The notes under the pieces were generated by a model. It had not been told where the DNA came from. It worked only from the letters and a program-made list of their open reading frames with translations, and did no database searches. From contig CAVOGD010000007.1 in the NCBI GenBank assembly GCA_963695155.1, positions 1-64,000 of the forward strand: DNA of 64,000 nucleotides. The letters run 5' to 3'. This DNA comes from SG8-30 sp963695155 (lineage in GTDB: Bacteria; Pseudomonadota; Gammaproteobacteria; Steroidobacterales; Steroidobacteraceae). Of this stretch, positions 9,137 to 19,359 are shown one piece after another. Both the position numbers and the translations under genes were made by a program. Position 1 is the stretch's first letter; each line of letters opens with the position of its first letter.

Positions 9137-10746
9137 TCACCCGATCAGACCCTGCACGAACCGCGCACCCGGCCCATGCGCCAGCAGGATTGCGGCGCTG
9201 GCGACCACCAGCAGGCCCGCAGCCACTGCGAACTTCACGTACTCGCGGTACAGTCGCGCGCGGTGCTTCTCCACCCAGGCGATGCTGACGACGCCGATGA
9301 CCGGCAGGCCGGTCACCTCCGCCAGCGAGCGACTGTGGTGAAAGACCGGCCGCAGCTTGTCCAGCAGCCACGCCAGGCCGACTCCCGCCCCCATGGCGAA
9401 CATGAAGACGCCCAGCAGCAGCAGCGGCCGGTTCGGGAAGACCGGCGAGAACGCCGCGGCCGGCGGATCCACGATGTCGAAATCCACGATGCCGGTTTCC
9501 TGCGCGTCTTCCGAGACGCGTGCCTGCTCGAGCCGCTGCAGCAAGGCGTTGTACTGGGTCTGCGTCACGTCGTAGTCGCGCGTGAGCCGCGCATACTCCG
9601 CTTCGACCTCCGGTGCCGTATCCAGCGCCCGGCGCATTTCCGCGACGTTCTGCCGGTGATCCGAGAGCGTGCCGCGCAGCGTCGCGATCTCGACGTCGGC
9701 CTGGTTGATCGCGAGTTGTATGCTCTGGTACACGGGGTTCGCCGACGCGCCGGCGACTGCCGCGGCACCGGCGTCGCCGCGCCTTACGGCTTCCAGCTCC
9801 GCCTGCTGGCGCGCCTTGAGTTGCGCCAGCGTCTCCTGCGCGGCCAGCACGTCCGGGTGCCGGTCCGTGAACCGCAACAGCAGGTCGTCCAGGCGCGCCT
9901 GCGTCTCCTGGATGCGCGTTGCCGTGTCCGCCGGTCCCTGGCCCGCCGCCGCGACGCCGCCGGCCGCGCCGAGCGTGGGCACGTAGGGCACCTCGCCGCT
10001 CAACTGCCGCCCCAGCTCGTTCCTGCGGCTCATGGCCACGCGCAACGCCGCCTCGGCCCGCTGCACTGCATCCTGCTCGCTCTGCAGCCGCTGGAAATAG
10101 CCGCCCTCTTCGCCCGGGATCATGCCGACGTTCTTCTTCTTGAACTCCGCCAGCGCGGTCTCCGCCGCGACCAGGCGCTCCCGGTACTGCTGCAGCTGGT
10201 CCCGCAGGAACTGCTGTGCGGATTCCGCGCCGCCGCGCTTGGTGCCGAGCGTGTCCTCGACGAACGCATTCAGCAACAGGTCCACGACCTTGATGGCCTT
10301 GTCGCGGCTCGGAGTCCCGGTAGGAGATCCGATAGAAGGTATTGGGAATGCGGGGATCGCGGGATTGCACGCCGGCTCGAGCTCAATCTGGATGCTGCGG
10401 GCCATGCCGTCGATGACGCCCTGCCGCTCCTGCCGGCGTCGTGGCCCGCACGAACAGGTCCGCTTCCCGTGCAACACGCTCGAGGTTCGGGCGCCCCAGC
10501 AGCCCCTGCCTGACCATGATCAGCTGCGACTCGACGTCCTGGTCCACGGCAACGCCCTGCAGCAACGGGCGCAGCGCAGTGCGGGTGTCCACATAGACCC
10601 GGGCGTTGGACTCGTACATGGTCGGGCAACGCGTAGACGACTACCCAGCCGAGCGCACTCACGGCCCACGCGACGGCCACCGCGACCCAGCGGAAGCGCC
10701 AGGCGCCGCGCAACTCGTCCAGTATCTTGTTGAGGATTTCCTGCAT
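9137..10746 (-). CDS. XrtA-system chain-length determinant (Wzz/GumC-like)
   Basis: Polysaccharide co-polymerase of the inner membrane. N-terminal membrane helix in WVAVAVAWAVSALGWVVVY, then YESNARVYVDTRTALRPLL (typical Wzz domain start), a long coiled-coil region (QLQQYRERLVAAETALAEFK; VEAEYARLTRDYDVTQTQYN), the proline-rich VDPPAAAFSP and a C-terminal membrane helix (LLLLGVFMFAMGAGVGLAWLL), plus a further hydrophobic tail. The separate kinase gene downstream supplies the catalytic half. Three or four frame changes between 10290 and 10625 break the N-terminal third; the coiled coil and C-terminus are intact. ATG at 10746. Confidence 0.82.
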
Positions 10747-10779
10747 AGGCTGACTAGTGCGACGACTCTGCGGCAACGC

Positions 10780-11436
10780 TCAGAACATGGACTCCGGCAC
10801 GACGATCACGTCGCCGGGCTGCAGGCCCAGGTTCTGCTTCAGGTCGCCCTTGTTGACGAGGTTCTCGAGCTTGACGCGGTACTCGCGCTGCTTGCCGTTC
10901 TCGACGCGAATCACCTTGGTCCGGTTGCCGGCGGCGAACGGCCCCAGGCCGCCGACCGCGAGCACCGCGTCCAGCACCGTCATGCCCTCGCGATAGGGCA
11001 CGGCCTGCGGATTGACGACCTGGCCAATGACCTTGACCTGGCTGAAGGCACTCATCGCATTGCTGACGATGATGTTCACCTGCGGGGAACGGATGTACTC
11101 CGCCAGGACCGCCTCGATGTCGCGCGCGAGCTGGGTCGGCGTCTTGCCCACCGCCACCATGTCCTCGACCAGCGGCGTGGAGATCTTCCCGTCCGGCCGC
11201 ACGGGCACGCTGGTGGACAATTCCGGGTTGCGCCACACGAAGACCTGCAGCGTGTCCCCCGGGCCCACGACATACTCGTTGCCGTCCGCGGCCGCCGTGG
11301 CCGGCGCCGCCTGCTGCGCCCAGACCGGCGCCGCAGCGAGGTTCGCCAGGCACAAGGCTGCCAACAGGCAGAGCCGGAACAGGTTCCCGCGGCCCGAGCC
11401 TGTGTGCTCCATCGTCGTTTTGGTCCCGTCAGTCAT
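10780..11436 (-). CDS. Polysaccharide export protein (Wza-like, XrtA-associated)
   Basis: Periplasmic/outer-membrane auxiliary export protein with a signal peptide (LCLLAALCLANLAAAPVWAQ), a Poly_export domain (YVVGPGDTLQVFVWRNPELS, then VRPDGKISTPLVEDMVAVGKT) and an SLBB domain (VKVIGQVVNPQAVPYREGMT, ending LQPGDVIVVPESMF). With the chain-length protein and kinase it should form the Wza/Wzc-type export channel. I take ATG 11436, preceded by GGAGGG; the frame is open to a GTG at 11454 that overlaps that ribosome site. No lipobox cysteine is present, unlike E. coli Wza. Confidence 0.85.
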   Translation of the reverse strand: MTDGTKTTMEHTGSGRGNLFRLCLLAALCLANLAAAPVWAQQAAPATAAADGNEYVVGPGDTLQVFVWRNPELSTSVPVRPDGKISTPLVEDMVAVGKTPTQLARDIEAVLAEYIRSPQVNIIVSNAMSAFSQVKVIGQVVNPQAVPYREGMTVLDAVLAVGGLGPFAAGNRTKVIRVENGKQREYRVKLENLVNKGDLKQNLGLQPGDVIVVPESMF

Positions 11437-11533
11437 CCCGGTCAATCCCTCCACAACCCATCATGTTACCGATATCCGGCTTCCGCCGTCGCTGAATGCA
11501 GCCGCCGTTTGACATCATCACCTGTCGCCCAGC

Positions 11534-14326
11534 TCATCCCCCGAGACTGGCCAGTAGTTGCCTGGCCCGGTCGCGGCCGTTGAATGGCCGGTCGCCAGCC
11601 AGCAGCGTCGTGAGCACCCTGCGCGCCTCGTCGGCCTGGCCGGCCTTGGCCAGCCCCTCCGCCAGGTGCAGCTGGATCTCGGGTTCCCCGGGCGAACGCG
11701 CCGCCGCCGCGCGCAGCAGCTTGATGCCCTCCTCGGTCGAGCCCTTGTTGACCAGGATCCAGCCCAGTGTATCGGCAATCGCGCCGCTCGTCGGCGCCAG
11801 CGCATAGGCCTGCCGGGCCAGCGCTTCGGCCCGGGCATCGCCGCGTTCGAAATACAGCCAGGCCAGGTTGTTGGCGATCGCCGCATTCGGCCGGCCCGAG
11901 TCCAGCAGGCGTTCGTACTCGACGATCGCGCGCTCGACCTGCCCCGCCTCATGCAGCATCGCGGCCAGCACCGAGCGGCCCTGCAGGTCGTCCGGGTGTT
12001 CCTTGAGCCAGTCGCGCAGTGGCGCGTCCGCGTCGCGCAGGCCGGCGCGCATGCGTGATCGCGCAAGCCTCACGACGGCGGCGAGCTGCGGCTGCAGGCG
12101 CGCGGCCTCGGCGTAGGCGCCGGCCGCCAGCGCATGCTGCCCCAGGCTCGACCTCACGTCGCCTTCCAGCATCGCTGCGCCGGCGTCGCGCGGTACCCGC
12201 TTGCGCAGGTCGAGCGCGCGATCCAGGGCGGCGTCCTTGCGCCCATCCCTGAGGTCCATGAGTACGGCGAAGCTCACCGCCGCAACGGAGTCCGGCTCGA
12301 GTGCCAGCGCCTTGTCCACCGACTCGCGGGCCGCCGGGCCGTAGTCCAGCGCCGCCTGGGCGCGCGCCATGTTGAGCCAGTGCTCAGCGCGGCCGGGCTC
12401 GAGATCGGCCGCCTTGCGGAAATGGCCCAGCGCCTGCTCGTAGGCGCCGAAGTCGAGTTGCAGGTGACCGACGGCCGCCAGCACGTCGGCCCGGTCCGGC
12501 GCGGCCGCGAGCACTTCCCCCAGGACCTTGCCCGCCTTGGCCGACTCCTGGTCCGACAGGTACAGGCGCGCCAGGATCAACCGGGAGCCGATCGCCTTCG
12601 AATCGCCCGCGCGGACTTCCTCCAGCCAGCGCCTGGCTTCATCCGGGCGATTGCGGCGGCCTGCGATCTCGGCCAGTCCCATGCGCGCTTCGGCGCTGGC
12701 GCCGTCCCGGGCCAGCGCGCGGCGCAGGACCGCCTCTGCCTCGTCCAGGTCGCCGGCCAGGATCCGGGCCCGGCCCAGGCCGATGAGCGAAGGCACGTGA
12801 CCGGGCTCGAGGCGTAACGCCCGCTCCAGTGTGGCAATGGCCGCCTTCGCGTCCCCCGCCGACAGCAGGTACTGCGCGGCCAGGCTCAGCAGCTCGAGAT
12901 CGTCGCCCCGCTCGGCGAGCAACCTCTCCACTTCGGCTCGGGCCGCCGCAGGGCCCTTGCTGGCCGAGAGCGCCCGGATCAGCAGGAACTCGCGCTTCGC
13001 GTCGCCGGTGGCTGCCGGAGTGGCGCGCAGCAGTTCGACCGCCTGCTCCGCCCGACCCGCAGCCAGGTAGACGGTGGCCAGGTCCAGGCGGGCCGAGCGG
13101 TCCCCCGGATTGCGGGCGACGCTGCTTTCCAGGCGGGACACCGCGGAAGGGTCGGCCCCGGCCGCCAGCTGCGCGGCGCTCATCAGCGCCTCGGCGCGCG
13201 GGTCGCTGACCGTGCCCTGCAGCGCCGGGGTCAGCGCCTCTATCGCCTGTTCCGGGCGGTTGCCGCGCAGGCGCACTTCCGCGAGGTTCTTGCGCGCAGC
13301 GAGGTTGTCCGGATGGGCGCGCACGACCGCGGCCAGATGCAGTTCAGCCTGGTTCAGTCGCCCCTGTGCCAGCAGCGCGCTGCCGAGCAGGAAGCGTGCC
13401 GGCATGTAGTCGGGCTGGCGGCTCGCCAGGTCCTGGAGTTCCAGCACCGCCGCATCGAAGTCCTGCCGCGTCATGGCGAGCCGCGCCTTCAGGATCCTGA
13501 CCGCGATCGCATTGGGCGCGCGGCGGGACATGACCCCCAGCGCCTCGCCGGCCCCGTCGACCTGCCCCAGGGCCAGCCTCGACTCGACCTGGCCCGCCAG
13601 CGCCTGCAATTGCTGCGGCTCGGTCAGGCTGCCTCGCGCCCGCGCCAGCGCTTCGCCGAACGCAGCGTCCGCTTCGGCCGGCCGGCCCTGGTGCAGCAGC
13701 AACCGGCCGCGCACCAGCCAGGACCCTGCGACCTGCGGATCGTCCGGCGCGATCTCTGCGAGATCGGCCAGCGCCGCGGTGATGTCGCCCGCCGCGGCCT
13801 TCGCCTCGGCCGCGCCCAATCGCGCATCGCCTGCCCGTGGGTCGCTTGCCAGCGCCGCCTGGAACGCCTCGAGCGCCTCCTGCGGCCGGCCCAGCCCCAG
13901 CAATGCCTGGCCGCGGAAAGTCGACGAATGGGGCTCGGGCAACCGGATGTCGCCCGACTCCAGTTGATCGTACAACTCCTGGTAGCGCCCCAGCGCCAGG
14001 TGTACGCGTGCCCGCAGCGGCGCCGCCGCTTCGTCGCTCGCCCCCGCGTTGATGGCGCGTTCCAGGTCGGCCTCCGCGGCCGCGGCTTCCCCGAGGCCGA
14101 GTTCCGCCTCAGCCAGCAGCAGCCGCGCCCGGGCATGCATCAGGTCGCCCTGCAGCACCTTCTGCGCCTCGATCAACGCGGCGCGGTAATCGCCGCCCGC
14201 CAGGTGCGCTTCCGCGCGCTCCATGCGGGTATCGGCGCTGGTCAGCAGGTCGCAGCCGGCCAGCGCGACGATGGCGCAGGCCATGGCCAGTACGCGAATG
14301 CAGGAGTTCGGGATTGGGAAGCTCAT
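11534..14326 (-). CDS. prsT: PrsT, PEP-CTERM system TPR-repeat lipoprotein
   Basis: 930-residue periplasmic TPR protein of the XrtA locus. A lipoprotein signal (VLAMACAIVALAGCDLL, lipobox LAGC) is followed by more than twenty helical repeats, such as GDYRAALIEAQKVLQGDLMH and GRLNQAELHLAAVVRAHPDN. The family is fixed in exosortase A loci and is thought to help polysaccharide or PEP-CTERM protein passage; its mechanism is unknown. The ATG at 14326 overlaps the xrtA stop by 4 nt. Frame intact; in the raw sequence it is joined to the xrtA frame by a frame change near 14830, so a naive call gives a false 1461-residue fusion. Confidence 0.85.
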   Translation of the reverse strand: MSFPIPNSCIRVLAMACAIVALAGCDLLTSADTRMERAEAHLAGGDYRAALIEAQKVLQGDLMHARARLLLAEAELGLGEAAAAEADLERAINAGASDEAAAPLRARVHLALGRYQELYDQLESGDIRLPEPHSSTFRGQALLGLGRPQEALEAFQAALASDPRAGDARLGAAEAKAAAGDITAALADLAEIAPDDPQVAGSWLVRGRLLLHQGRPAEADAAFGEALARARGSLTEPQQLQALAGQVESRLALGQVDGAGEALGVMSRRAPNAIAVRILKARLAMTRQDFDAAVLELQDLASRQPDYMPARFLLGSALLAQGRLNQAELHLAAVVRAHPDNLAARKNLAEVRLRGNRPEQAIEALTPALQGTVSDPRAEALMSAAQLAAGADPSAVSRLESSVARNPGDRSARLDLATVYLAAGRAEQAVELLRATPAATGDAKREFLLIRALSASKGPAAARAEVERLLAERGDDLELLSLAAQYLLSAGDAKAAIATLERALRLEPGHVPSLIGLGRARILAGDLDEAEAVLRRALARDGASAEARMGLAEIAGRRNRPDEARRWLEEVRAGDSKAIGSRLILARLYLSDQESAKAGKVLGEVLAAAPDRADVLAAVGHLQLDFGAYEQALGHFRKAADLEPGRAEHWLNMARAQAALDYGPAARESVDKALALEPDSVAAVSFAVLMDLRDGRKDAALDRALDLRKRVPRDAGAAMLEGDVRSSLGQHALAAGAYAEAARLQPQLAAVVRLARSRMRAGLRDADAPLRDWLKEHPDDLQGRSVLAAMLHEAGQVERAIVEYERLLDSGRPNAAIANNLAWLYFERGDARAEALARQAYALAPTSGAIADTLGWILVNKGSTEEGIKLLRAAAARSPGEPEIQLHLAEGLAKAGQADEARRVLTTLLAGDRPFNGRDRARQLLASLGG

Positions 14327-15919
14327 GGTTGTCTCGTTGTCCCGTCGAGGCTGGGGACCTTCTGATGTGGGTATTCCGGCTGCACGGCAGCCAGCAGCAG
14401 TGCCGGCAGGGCCGCGCCGGCGAATCGCTGCAGCACTTCGCGTGCGGCGACGCAATCGGGTACGCAGTCCGACCGTAACGCAACGACCGAGGATACCGGC
14501 GACGATACGAGTGAGGCGACCCCGTACCAGGCCTGCGCGGGCAGCCCGGAAAGAAACCGGCGGGTGCCGACCTGGTAGGTCCACCACACCAGCGCGCGGC
14601 CCCCTGTAGCGGCAACCCACTCGCTTTCGGCCATGGGAATCGCCACCGTATCGGCCACGACATCCACGCGGCGTGGGGGCAGCAGCGCGCGACCCTCCCC
14701 GCTGCCGTAGACGCTGTTGTTGTGGCCGGCCAGTTCCCGGCCCTGTTCCTGGTAAATGAAGGTCGCGGCATACACAGACACCCGGTCCGCGCCGCGCTCG
14801 TATTCCACCAGCATCTCGGCATCCGCCCCATTCAATGACAGGGTGCCAGCCGCCGAAAGCGGCCATCGGCCCCTCCCAGCCTGCGACGTCCACTGCCCGG
14901 ATGACGGCGCCATCGGTCGCGCTCCGCGCTGTCGCAGCCACGAGCACGGGTCCGGCCGCGAAAGCCGCGATAGCGACCAGCAGCACTGCCGGCGCCGTAC
15001 CGCGCGCAGCGGCGGCCGGCGCCGCAGGTTCGCCGTCAACCGCCGCCGTAGCCGGCAGCAGCCGCACCAGCAGGAAGAAGACGACGAAGACGATGCCGAA
15101 CAACACCCAGCCCAGGCCGATGTGATCCACCTGCACGAGGTAGTGCTGCATGTCGGTCAGGTGGCCGGCCACGATCACGGTGAACACGCGCAGCCAGTTG
15201 CTCACGAGCGCCAGCACGCCCGCCAGCACGACCAGCAGCCAGCGCCGGCGGGCCGGTTCGCGATTGAACTGGCCCAGCAGCACGGCCAGCGACACGCCGG
15301 CCACGAGGTAACTGAGGCCGCTGCAGCGCTCGTCGATCGCAAACGTGCCGGCCGCGAGGTGTACGTTGCTGCCCTCGACCCAGGCCGGAATCCCGGCGAG
15401 GCCGATCAATACCCGGTTGGCGGCCACCGTCGCATGCTGCAGCCAGGGCAGCAGGGGTTCCCAGATCGGCATCGCCAGGTACAGGCAGGCCAGCGGGAAT
15501 GCCAGGATGCGTGCCGCCCGCCACCCCAGGATGCCGCCTGCGCTGCACCACAGCGCCACCGGCCAGATCACGAGGTGCGCGGTCTGGATCCCCGCACGAA
15601 CGGCGACCGCCCAGGCGAGGCTGGCGGCCAGGCCCGCCGCCAGCAGCATGACGGACGGACGCGCGGGCAGTGCGGCAAGGCGATGACGGTCCCGGTAGAT
15701 GAGCCACGCGACGATGGCGGCTATCAGGTACCCGTGCTCGTAGGTGCGCCGGAAAGGGTCGCTCCATAGCGCGGCCAGCGCAGACATCGAAGGCCGGAAC
15801 GCAACCAGCGCAATCGCCGCCAGAAGCGCCACCGGTACCAGCGACTTGAGGCTGGCGATCCAGGTGGCGAACCGCGCCCTCAGCGGGGCAAGCGCCTGGA
15901 TGCGCGCGTCCTCCGTCAC
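14323..15919 (-). CDS. xrtA: Exosortase A with C-terminal EpsI domain
   Basis: Polytopic membrane transpeptidase that cleaves the PEP-CTERM tail and attaches PEP-CTERM proteins to the cell surface. About eight membrane segments. The catalytic triad of the family is visible: Cys in DERCSGLSYLVAG, Arg in SNWLRVFTVIVAGH and His in VDHIGLGWVLFG. The EpsI-like periplasmic domain follows (ADRVSVYAATFIYQEQGREL, then RALVWWTYQVGTRRFLSG). A frame change near 14830 separates the two parts. The start overlaps the prsR stop by 4 nt, the end overlaps the prsT start by 4 nt. Its substrates in this window are the three PEP-CTERM proteins at 25.7, 37.0 and 38.8 kb. Confidence 0.9.
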
Positions 15920-17295
15920 GACGACCGTTCCGCGCTGAGCCCGTGGCGCTGCAACAGGTCGTAGAGCGTCGGCCGGCTGATACCCAGCTCCGCTGCCGCC
16001 GCCGACACGTTGCCGTCACAGACGGCCAGCGCGCGCACGATGGCGCGGCGCTCCGCCGCCGTCCTCACGTCCCGCAAGGTCGCGAGCTTCGTCCCGCCGC
16101 CGTCCTCCAGGTTCAGGTCGGCCGCCGTCAGCACCTGGTTGTCGGTCATGATCACGGCCGACTTGATGCGGTTCTCCAGTTCCCGCACGTTGCCCGGCCA
16201 CGCATGGCCCTCGATGGCCAGCAGCGCATCCGTGGTGAAGCCGCGCACCGGGCGCCCCAGTTCGGCCGCATAGCGGCGCAGGAAGGCGTGCGCGAGCACG
16301 GCGATGCCGCCGTGACGCTCGCGCAAGGGCGGCACCTCGAGCGTCACCTCGCTGACGCGGTAGTAGAGGTCTTCGCGGAACCTCTGCTGCGCGATCCCCT
16401 CCTTCAGGTCCTGGTTGGTGGCGCAGACCACGCGCACGTCCACCGGGATCTCCTCGCGGCCGCCGACGCGCTCGATGATCCGGTTCTGCAGGAAGCGCAG
16501 CATCTTGGCCTGCAGCGGCGACGGCATGTCGCCGATCTCGTCCAGGAACAGCGTGCCGCCGCTGGCCGTCTCGACCTTGCCGATGGTCTGCTTGTGCGCG
16601 CCCGTGAAGGCGCCGCGCTCGTGGCCGAACAACTCGCTTTCCAGCAGGTTCTCCGGGATGGCCGCGCAGTTGATCGCGACGAAGCGGTGCTTGCGCCGCT
16701 CGCTCAGGTCGTGCAGCGCGCGCGCGATCAGCTCCTTGCCGGTGCCGCTCTCGCCGAGCAGCAACACGGAGACGTCGGCCGGCGCGACCTTTTCCACCGT
16801 GCGGCACAGCCTGAGCATGGCGTCGTCCGCGGCGATGATGCCGTCTATGGGCGACCGCTCCGGCTGCATGGACAGGCGCCGGTTCTCCCGTTCGAGTTCC
16901 GCCATGCGGGCGGCACGGTCCACGATGAGCTTGAGGATCTCCAGGTCCACCGGCTTCTGGTAGAAATCGTAGGCGCCGTGGCGGACCGCCCTGAGCGCCG
17001 CGTCGCGGTCCGCGTTGCCGGTGACCACGATGACCTTGGTCTGCGGCGCGATCGACAGGATCTCGCGCAGCGACTGCATGCCTTCCTCGACGCCGTCCGG
17101 GTCGGGCGGCAAGCCGAGGTCCTGCAGGACGACGGCCGGCTGGTGGCGGCGCACCGCCGCGACCGCATCCGCGCGATTCTCCGCGAATACCAGTTCGTAG
17201 CCTTCGAGCGACCACTTGAGCTGCTTGCTGAGGCCGGGGTCGTCCTCCACCACCAGCACGCAGGCTGCGGACTCCTTGTCTTTCGTGTTGCTCAT
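15916..17295 (-). CDS. prsR: PrsR, sigma-54-dependent PEP-CTERM-box response regulator
   Basis: NtrC-class response regulator, 459 residues: receiver domain (VLVVEDDPGLSKQLKWSL; phospho-acceptor Asp in VVLQDLGLPPDPDG), AAA+ domain with Walker A LLLGESGTGKELIA, the sigma-54 contact loop ERGAFTGAHKQT and Walker B GGTLFLDEIGD, and a Fis-type helix-turn-helix (GNVSAAAAELGISRPTLYDL). It pairs with the kinase PrsK, whose gene overlaps it by 4 nt. Members are named for the PEP-CTERM box, a site upstream of PEP-CTERM genes. The three box/-24/-12 promoters in this window are its probable targets. Frame intact. Confidence 0.93.
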   Translation of the reverse strand: MSNTKDKESAACVLVVEDDPGLSKQLKWSLEGYELVFAENRADAVAAVRRHQPAVVLQDLGLPPDPDGVEEGMQSLREILSIAPQTKVIVVTGNADRDAALRAVRHGAYDFYQKPVDLEILKLIVDRAARMAELERENRRLSMQPERSPIDGIIAADDAMLRLCRTVEKVAPADVSVLLLGESGTGKELIARALHDLSERRKHRFVAINCAAIPENLLESELFGHERGAFTGAHKQTIGKVETASGGTLFLDEIGDMPSPLQAKMLRFLQNRIIERVGGREEIPVDVRVVCATNQDLKEGIAQQRFREDLYYRVSEVTLEVPPLRERHGGIAVLAHAFLRRYAAELGRPVRGFTTDALLAIEGHAWPGNVRELENRIKSAVIMTDNQVLTAADLNLEDGGGTKLATLRDVRTAAERRAIVRALAVCDGNVSAAAAELGISRPTLYDLLQRHGLSAERSS

Positions 17296-19358
17296 GCCGA
17301 CTCGCTCACTGCACCGCCGCCGGCGACCGACCGCGGCAGGACGATGCGGAAGGTCGTGCCCCGGTTGGGTGCGGATTCCACCTCCACCCGGCCGCCCAGC
17401 GAGCGCACGTACTCCCGCGCCTGGTAGGCGCCGATGCCCATGCCCTTGCTGCCCTTGGTGCTGTCGAAGGGCCGGAACAGCCGCTCGTGGATGAAGTCCG
17501 CCGTCATTCCACGGCCATCGTCCCGCACCTCGACCAGCGCCTGTCCATCCAGTTGCCCGACGGTCACTTCCACGCGCCCCTGCGCCAGGGCGGCATCCTG
17601 GGCGTTGCGCAGCACGTGCTCAACGATGCTGGTCAGCCGCTCCCGCGCCGCGTTCACGCGCACGCCGTCCGGGCCGGCCGTCAGTTCCGGCGCGGGCACG
17701 CGGCCGGCCAGCCGGCCGATGGCCTCGCGCACGACGGCGGCCAGGTCCAGGTCCTCCCGCGTGTCCCGTGCCTCGCCGCGCTGCAGCTGCTCCGTCAGCC
17801 TCACGATCCGCTGTGCGGCGCCGGCCACCGTATCGATCGCATCGTCGATGAACTCCGGATTGCGGCGGTGTTTTTCGGCATTGGCGACGACCAGCTCGAG
17901 CTGCGCCGCGGCGTTCTTCAGGTCGTGCATCATGAACGACGACAGCTTGTTGAAGGCGGCGAACTGGCCGGCCTCGGCCAGGCGCTGCTCCGACTCGTGC
18001 TGCGCGAGGTGGGTCGCGATGTGCATGGCGGCGGTCTTCAGCAGGTCGCGGTCCTCGAATGTCATCTGGAATCCCGCCGGCGGCTCCCTGAGCAGCAGCA
18101 TGCCGTAGAGCCGCCCGCGAATCAGCACCGGCACGATCAGCCGCCAGGATTCGCGTCCGGCCAGCCATGACGGCAGCACCAGCGGCTCGTAGATTCCGGG
18201 CTCGGCGCGATACTCCGCCAGGTCCACCACCCACTGCCTGCCTTCCAGGAACTCCAGCAATGTCCGGTCCGCCGCCAGCTCTTCGGGAGCACCGCTCAGC
18301 AGTTCGCTGACCGGCCAGACGGCCTCGCGCCGCCAGCCATCGCTGCCCTCTCCGCGCAACAGCAGGCCCGCACCGGGGCTGTCGATGATCTGCGCGACCG
18401 CGCGGATGGCGGTGACCGGCGCCGGCTCGCCAGCGTCGCCCTTGGCCAGGGTGTCTATGAAGCGCAGCCACTCCTGCCGGTAGTCGTACTTGTTGCGGTA
18501 GAAGTGCTTGACCAGGAAGACGCGCAGACGCCGCCGCAGGGCCGTCGAGCCGAACAGGACCGCGAGCAGGCCGAGGGCCGCCGCCAGGAACACGATCTGG
18601 CCCACCGCCCCCCAGGTTCCGCCCAGCAGCTGCACGGCGTAGCCGCCTGCCGCCATCAGCAGCAGGTAGGCGCCGACGGCGATGAACGAGGTCGCATAGA
18701 AGACGACCTCGCGCGAAACGAACATGCGCAGCGACCACTCGGGATTGCGGCGCGCGGCGATGGCCAGGAACGGCACGGCGAGCGCCATCACGTAGCCGCG
18801 CGCGTACCACGCGTCCTGGCTGATGGCGCCCAGCAGCAGTCCCTGCGAGTACAGGAAGATGTCGTACAGGAACAGGCCGCCGAGGCCGATGCCCAGGTAG
18901 CGCAGCGCGAAGCGCCCGGTGGCCTGGGAGTTGCGGTACAGCTGCTCCAGCAACACCAGCCCCAGCAGCGCGAGCAGCAGGCCGGTGCCGATCACGACGC
19001 TGCCGGCCCGTTCCGGCAAGAACAGGATCACCGCGACACCGACGGCCAGCGCCGCCGGCCAGGCGCCGCCCGACCAACGCGCCAGCCCGCGCGGGAAGGC
19101 GCCGGTCTTCGCCAGCGCGCCGAGCACCATCAGCCACGCGCCGGCCTTCAGGGTCTCGCCGCTGAAGATGATCCAGAGCGGCGCCGAGTCGAAGTACGCC
19201 AGGGACGCCAGGACCGCCGACCACAGGCCGGCGCAGGCCGTCGCCGCGATCAGCCAGGCGCCGCGCGCGCGCCCTTCCCAGCCGACGGCCAGCAGCACCG
19301 ACAGTCCGAGCAGGGCCAGCGCCGCAATCGCATAGCCGGCCACGCCGACCAGCGCCAT
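17292..19358 (-). CDS. prsK: PrsK, membrane sensor histidine kinase of the PEP-CTERM system
   Basis: 688-residue sensor kinase. The N-terminal half is a multi-helix membrane domain (about ten helices, residues 1-290), followed by a GAF-like domain (IRAVAQIIDSPGAGLLLRGE), the phospho-acceptor region LSSFMMHDLKNAAAQLELVV with its His, and a HATPase domain (HVLRNAQDAALAQGRVEV, VRDDGRGMTADFIHERLF, STKGSKGMGIGAYQAREYV). It should phosphorylate PrsR in response to an envelope signal not known to me. Its gene begins one base after the sugar transferase stop and overlaps prsR by 4 nt. Frame intact. Confidence 0.93.
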   Translation of the reverse strand: MALVGVAGYAIAALALLGLSVLLAVGWEGRARGAWLIAATACAGLWSAVLASLAYFDSAPLWIIFSGETLKAGAWLMVLGALAKTGAFPRGLARWSGGAWPAALAVGVAVILFLPERAGSVVIGTGLLLALLGLVLLEQLYRNSQATGRFALRYLGIGLGGLFLYDIFLYSQGLLLGAISQDAWYARGYVMALAVPFLAIAARRNPEWSLRMFVSREVVFYATSFIAVGAYLLLMAAGGYAVQLLGGTWGAVGQIVFLAAALGLLAVLFGSTALRRRLRVFLVKHFYRNKYDYRQEWLRFIDTLAKGDAGEPAPVTAIRAVAQIIDSPGAGLLLRGEGSDGWRREAVWPVSELLSGAPEELAADRTLLEFLEGRQWVVDLAEYRAEPGIYEPLVLPSWLAGRESWRLIVPVLIRGRLYGMLLLREPPAGFQMTFEDRDLLKTAAMHIATHLAQHESEQRLAEAGQFAAFNKLSSFMMHDLKNAAAQLELVVANAEKHRRNPEFIDDAIDTVAGAAQRIVRLTEQLQRGEARDTREDLDLAAVVREAIGRLAGRVPAPELTAGPDGVRVNAARERLTSIVEHVLRNAQDAALAQGRVEVTVGQLDGQALVEVRDDGRGMTADFIHERLFRPFDSTKGSKGMGIGAYQAREYVRSLGGRVEVESAPNRGTTFRIVLPRSVAGGGAVSESA

Positions 19359-19359
19359 G

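Noticed and set aside
11534..15919. A single open frame of 1461 codons suggested an exosortase-TPR fusion protein.
   Set aside because: The EpsI domain of XrtA lies in another frame between the two parts, prsT has its own signal peptide and start at 14326, and the fusion depends on a frame change near 14830.
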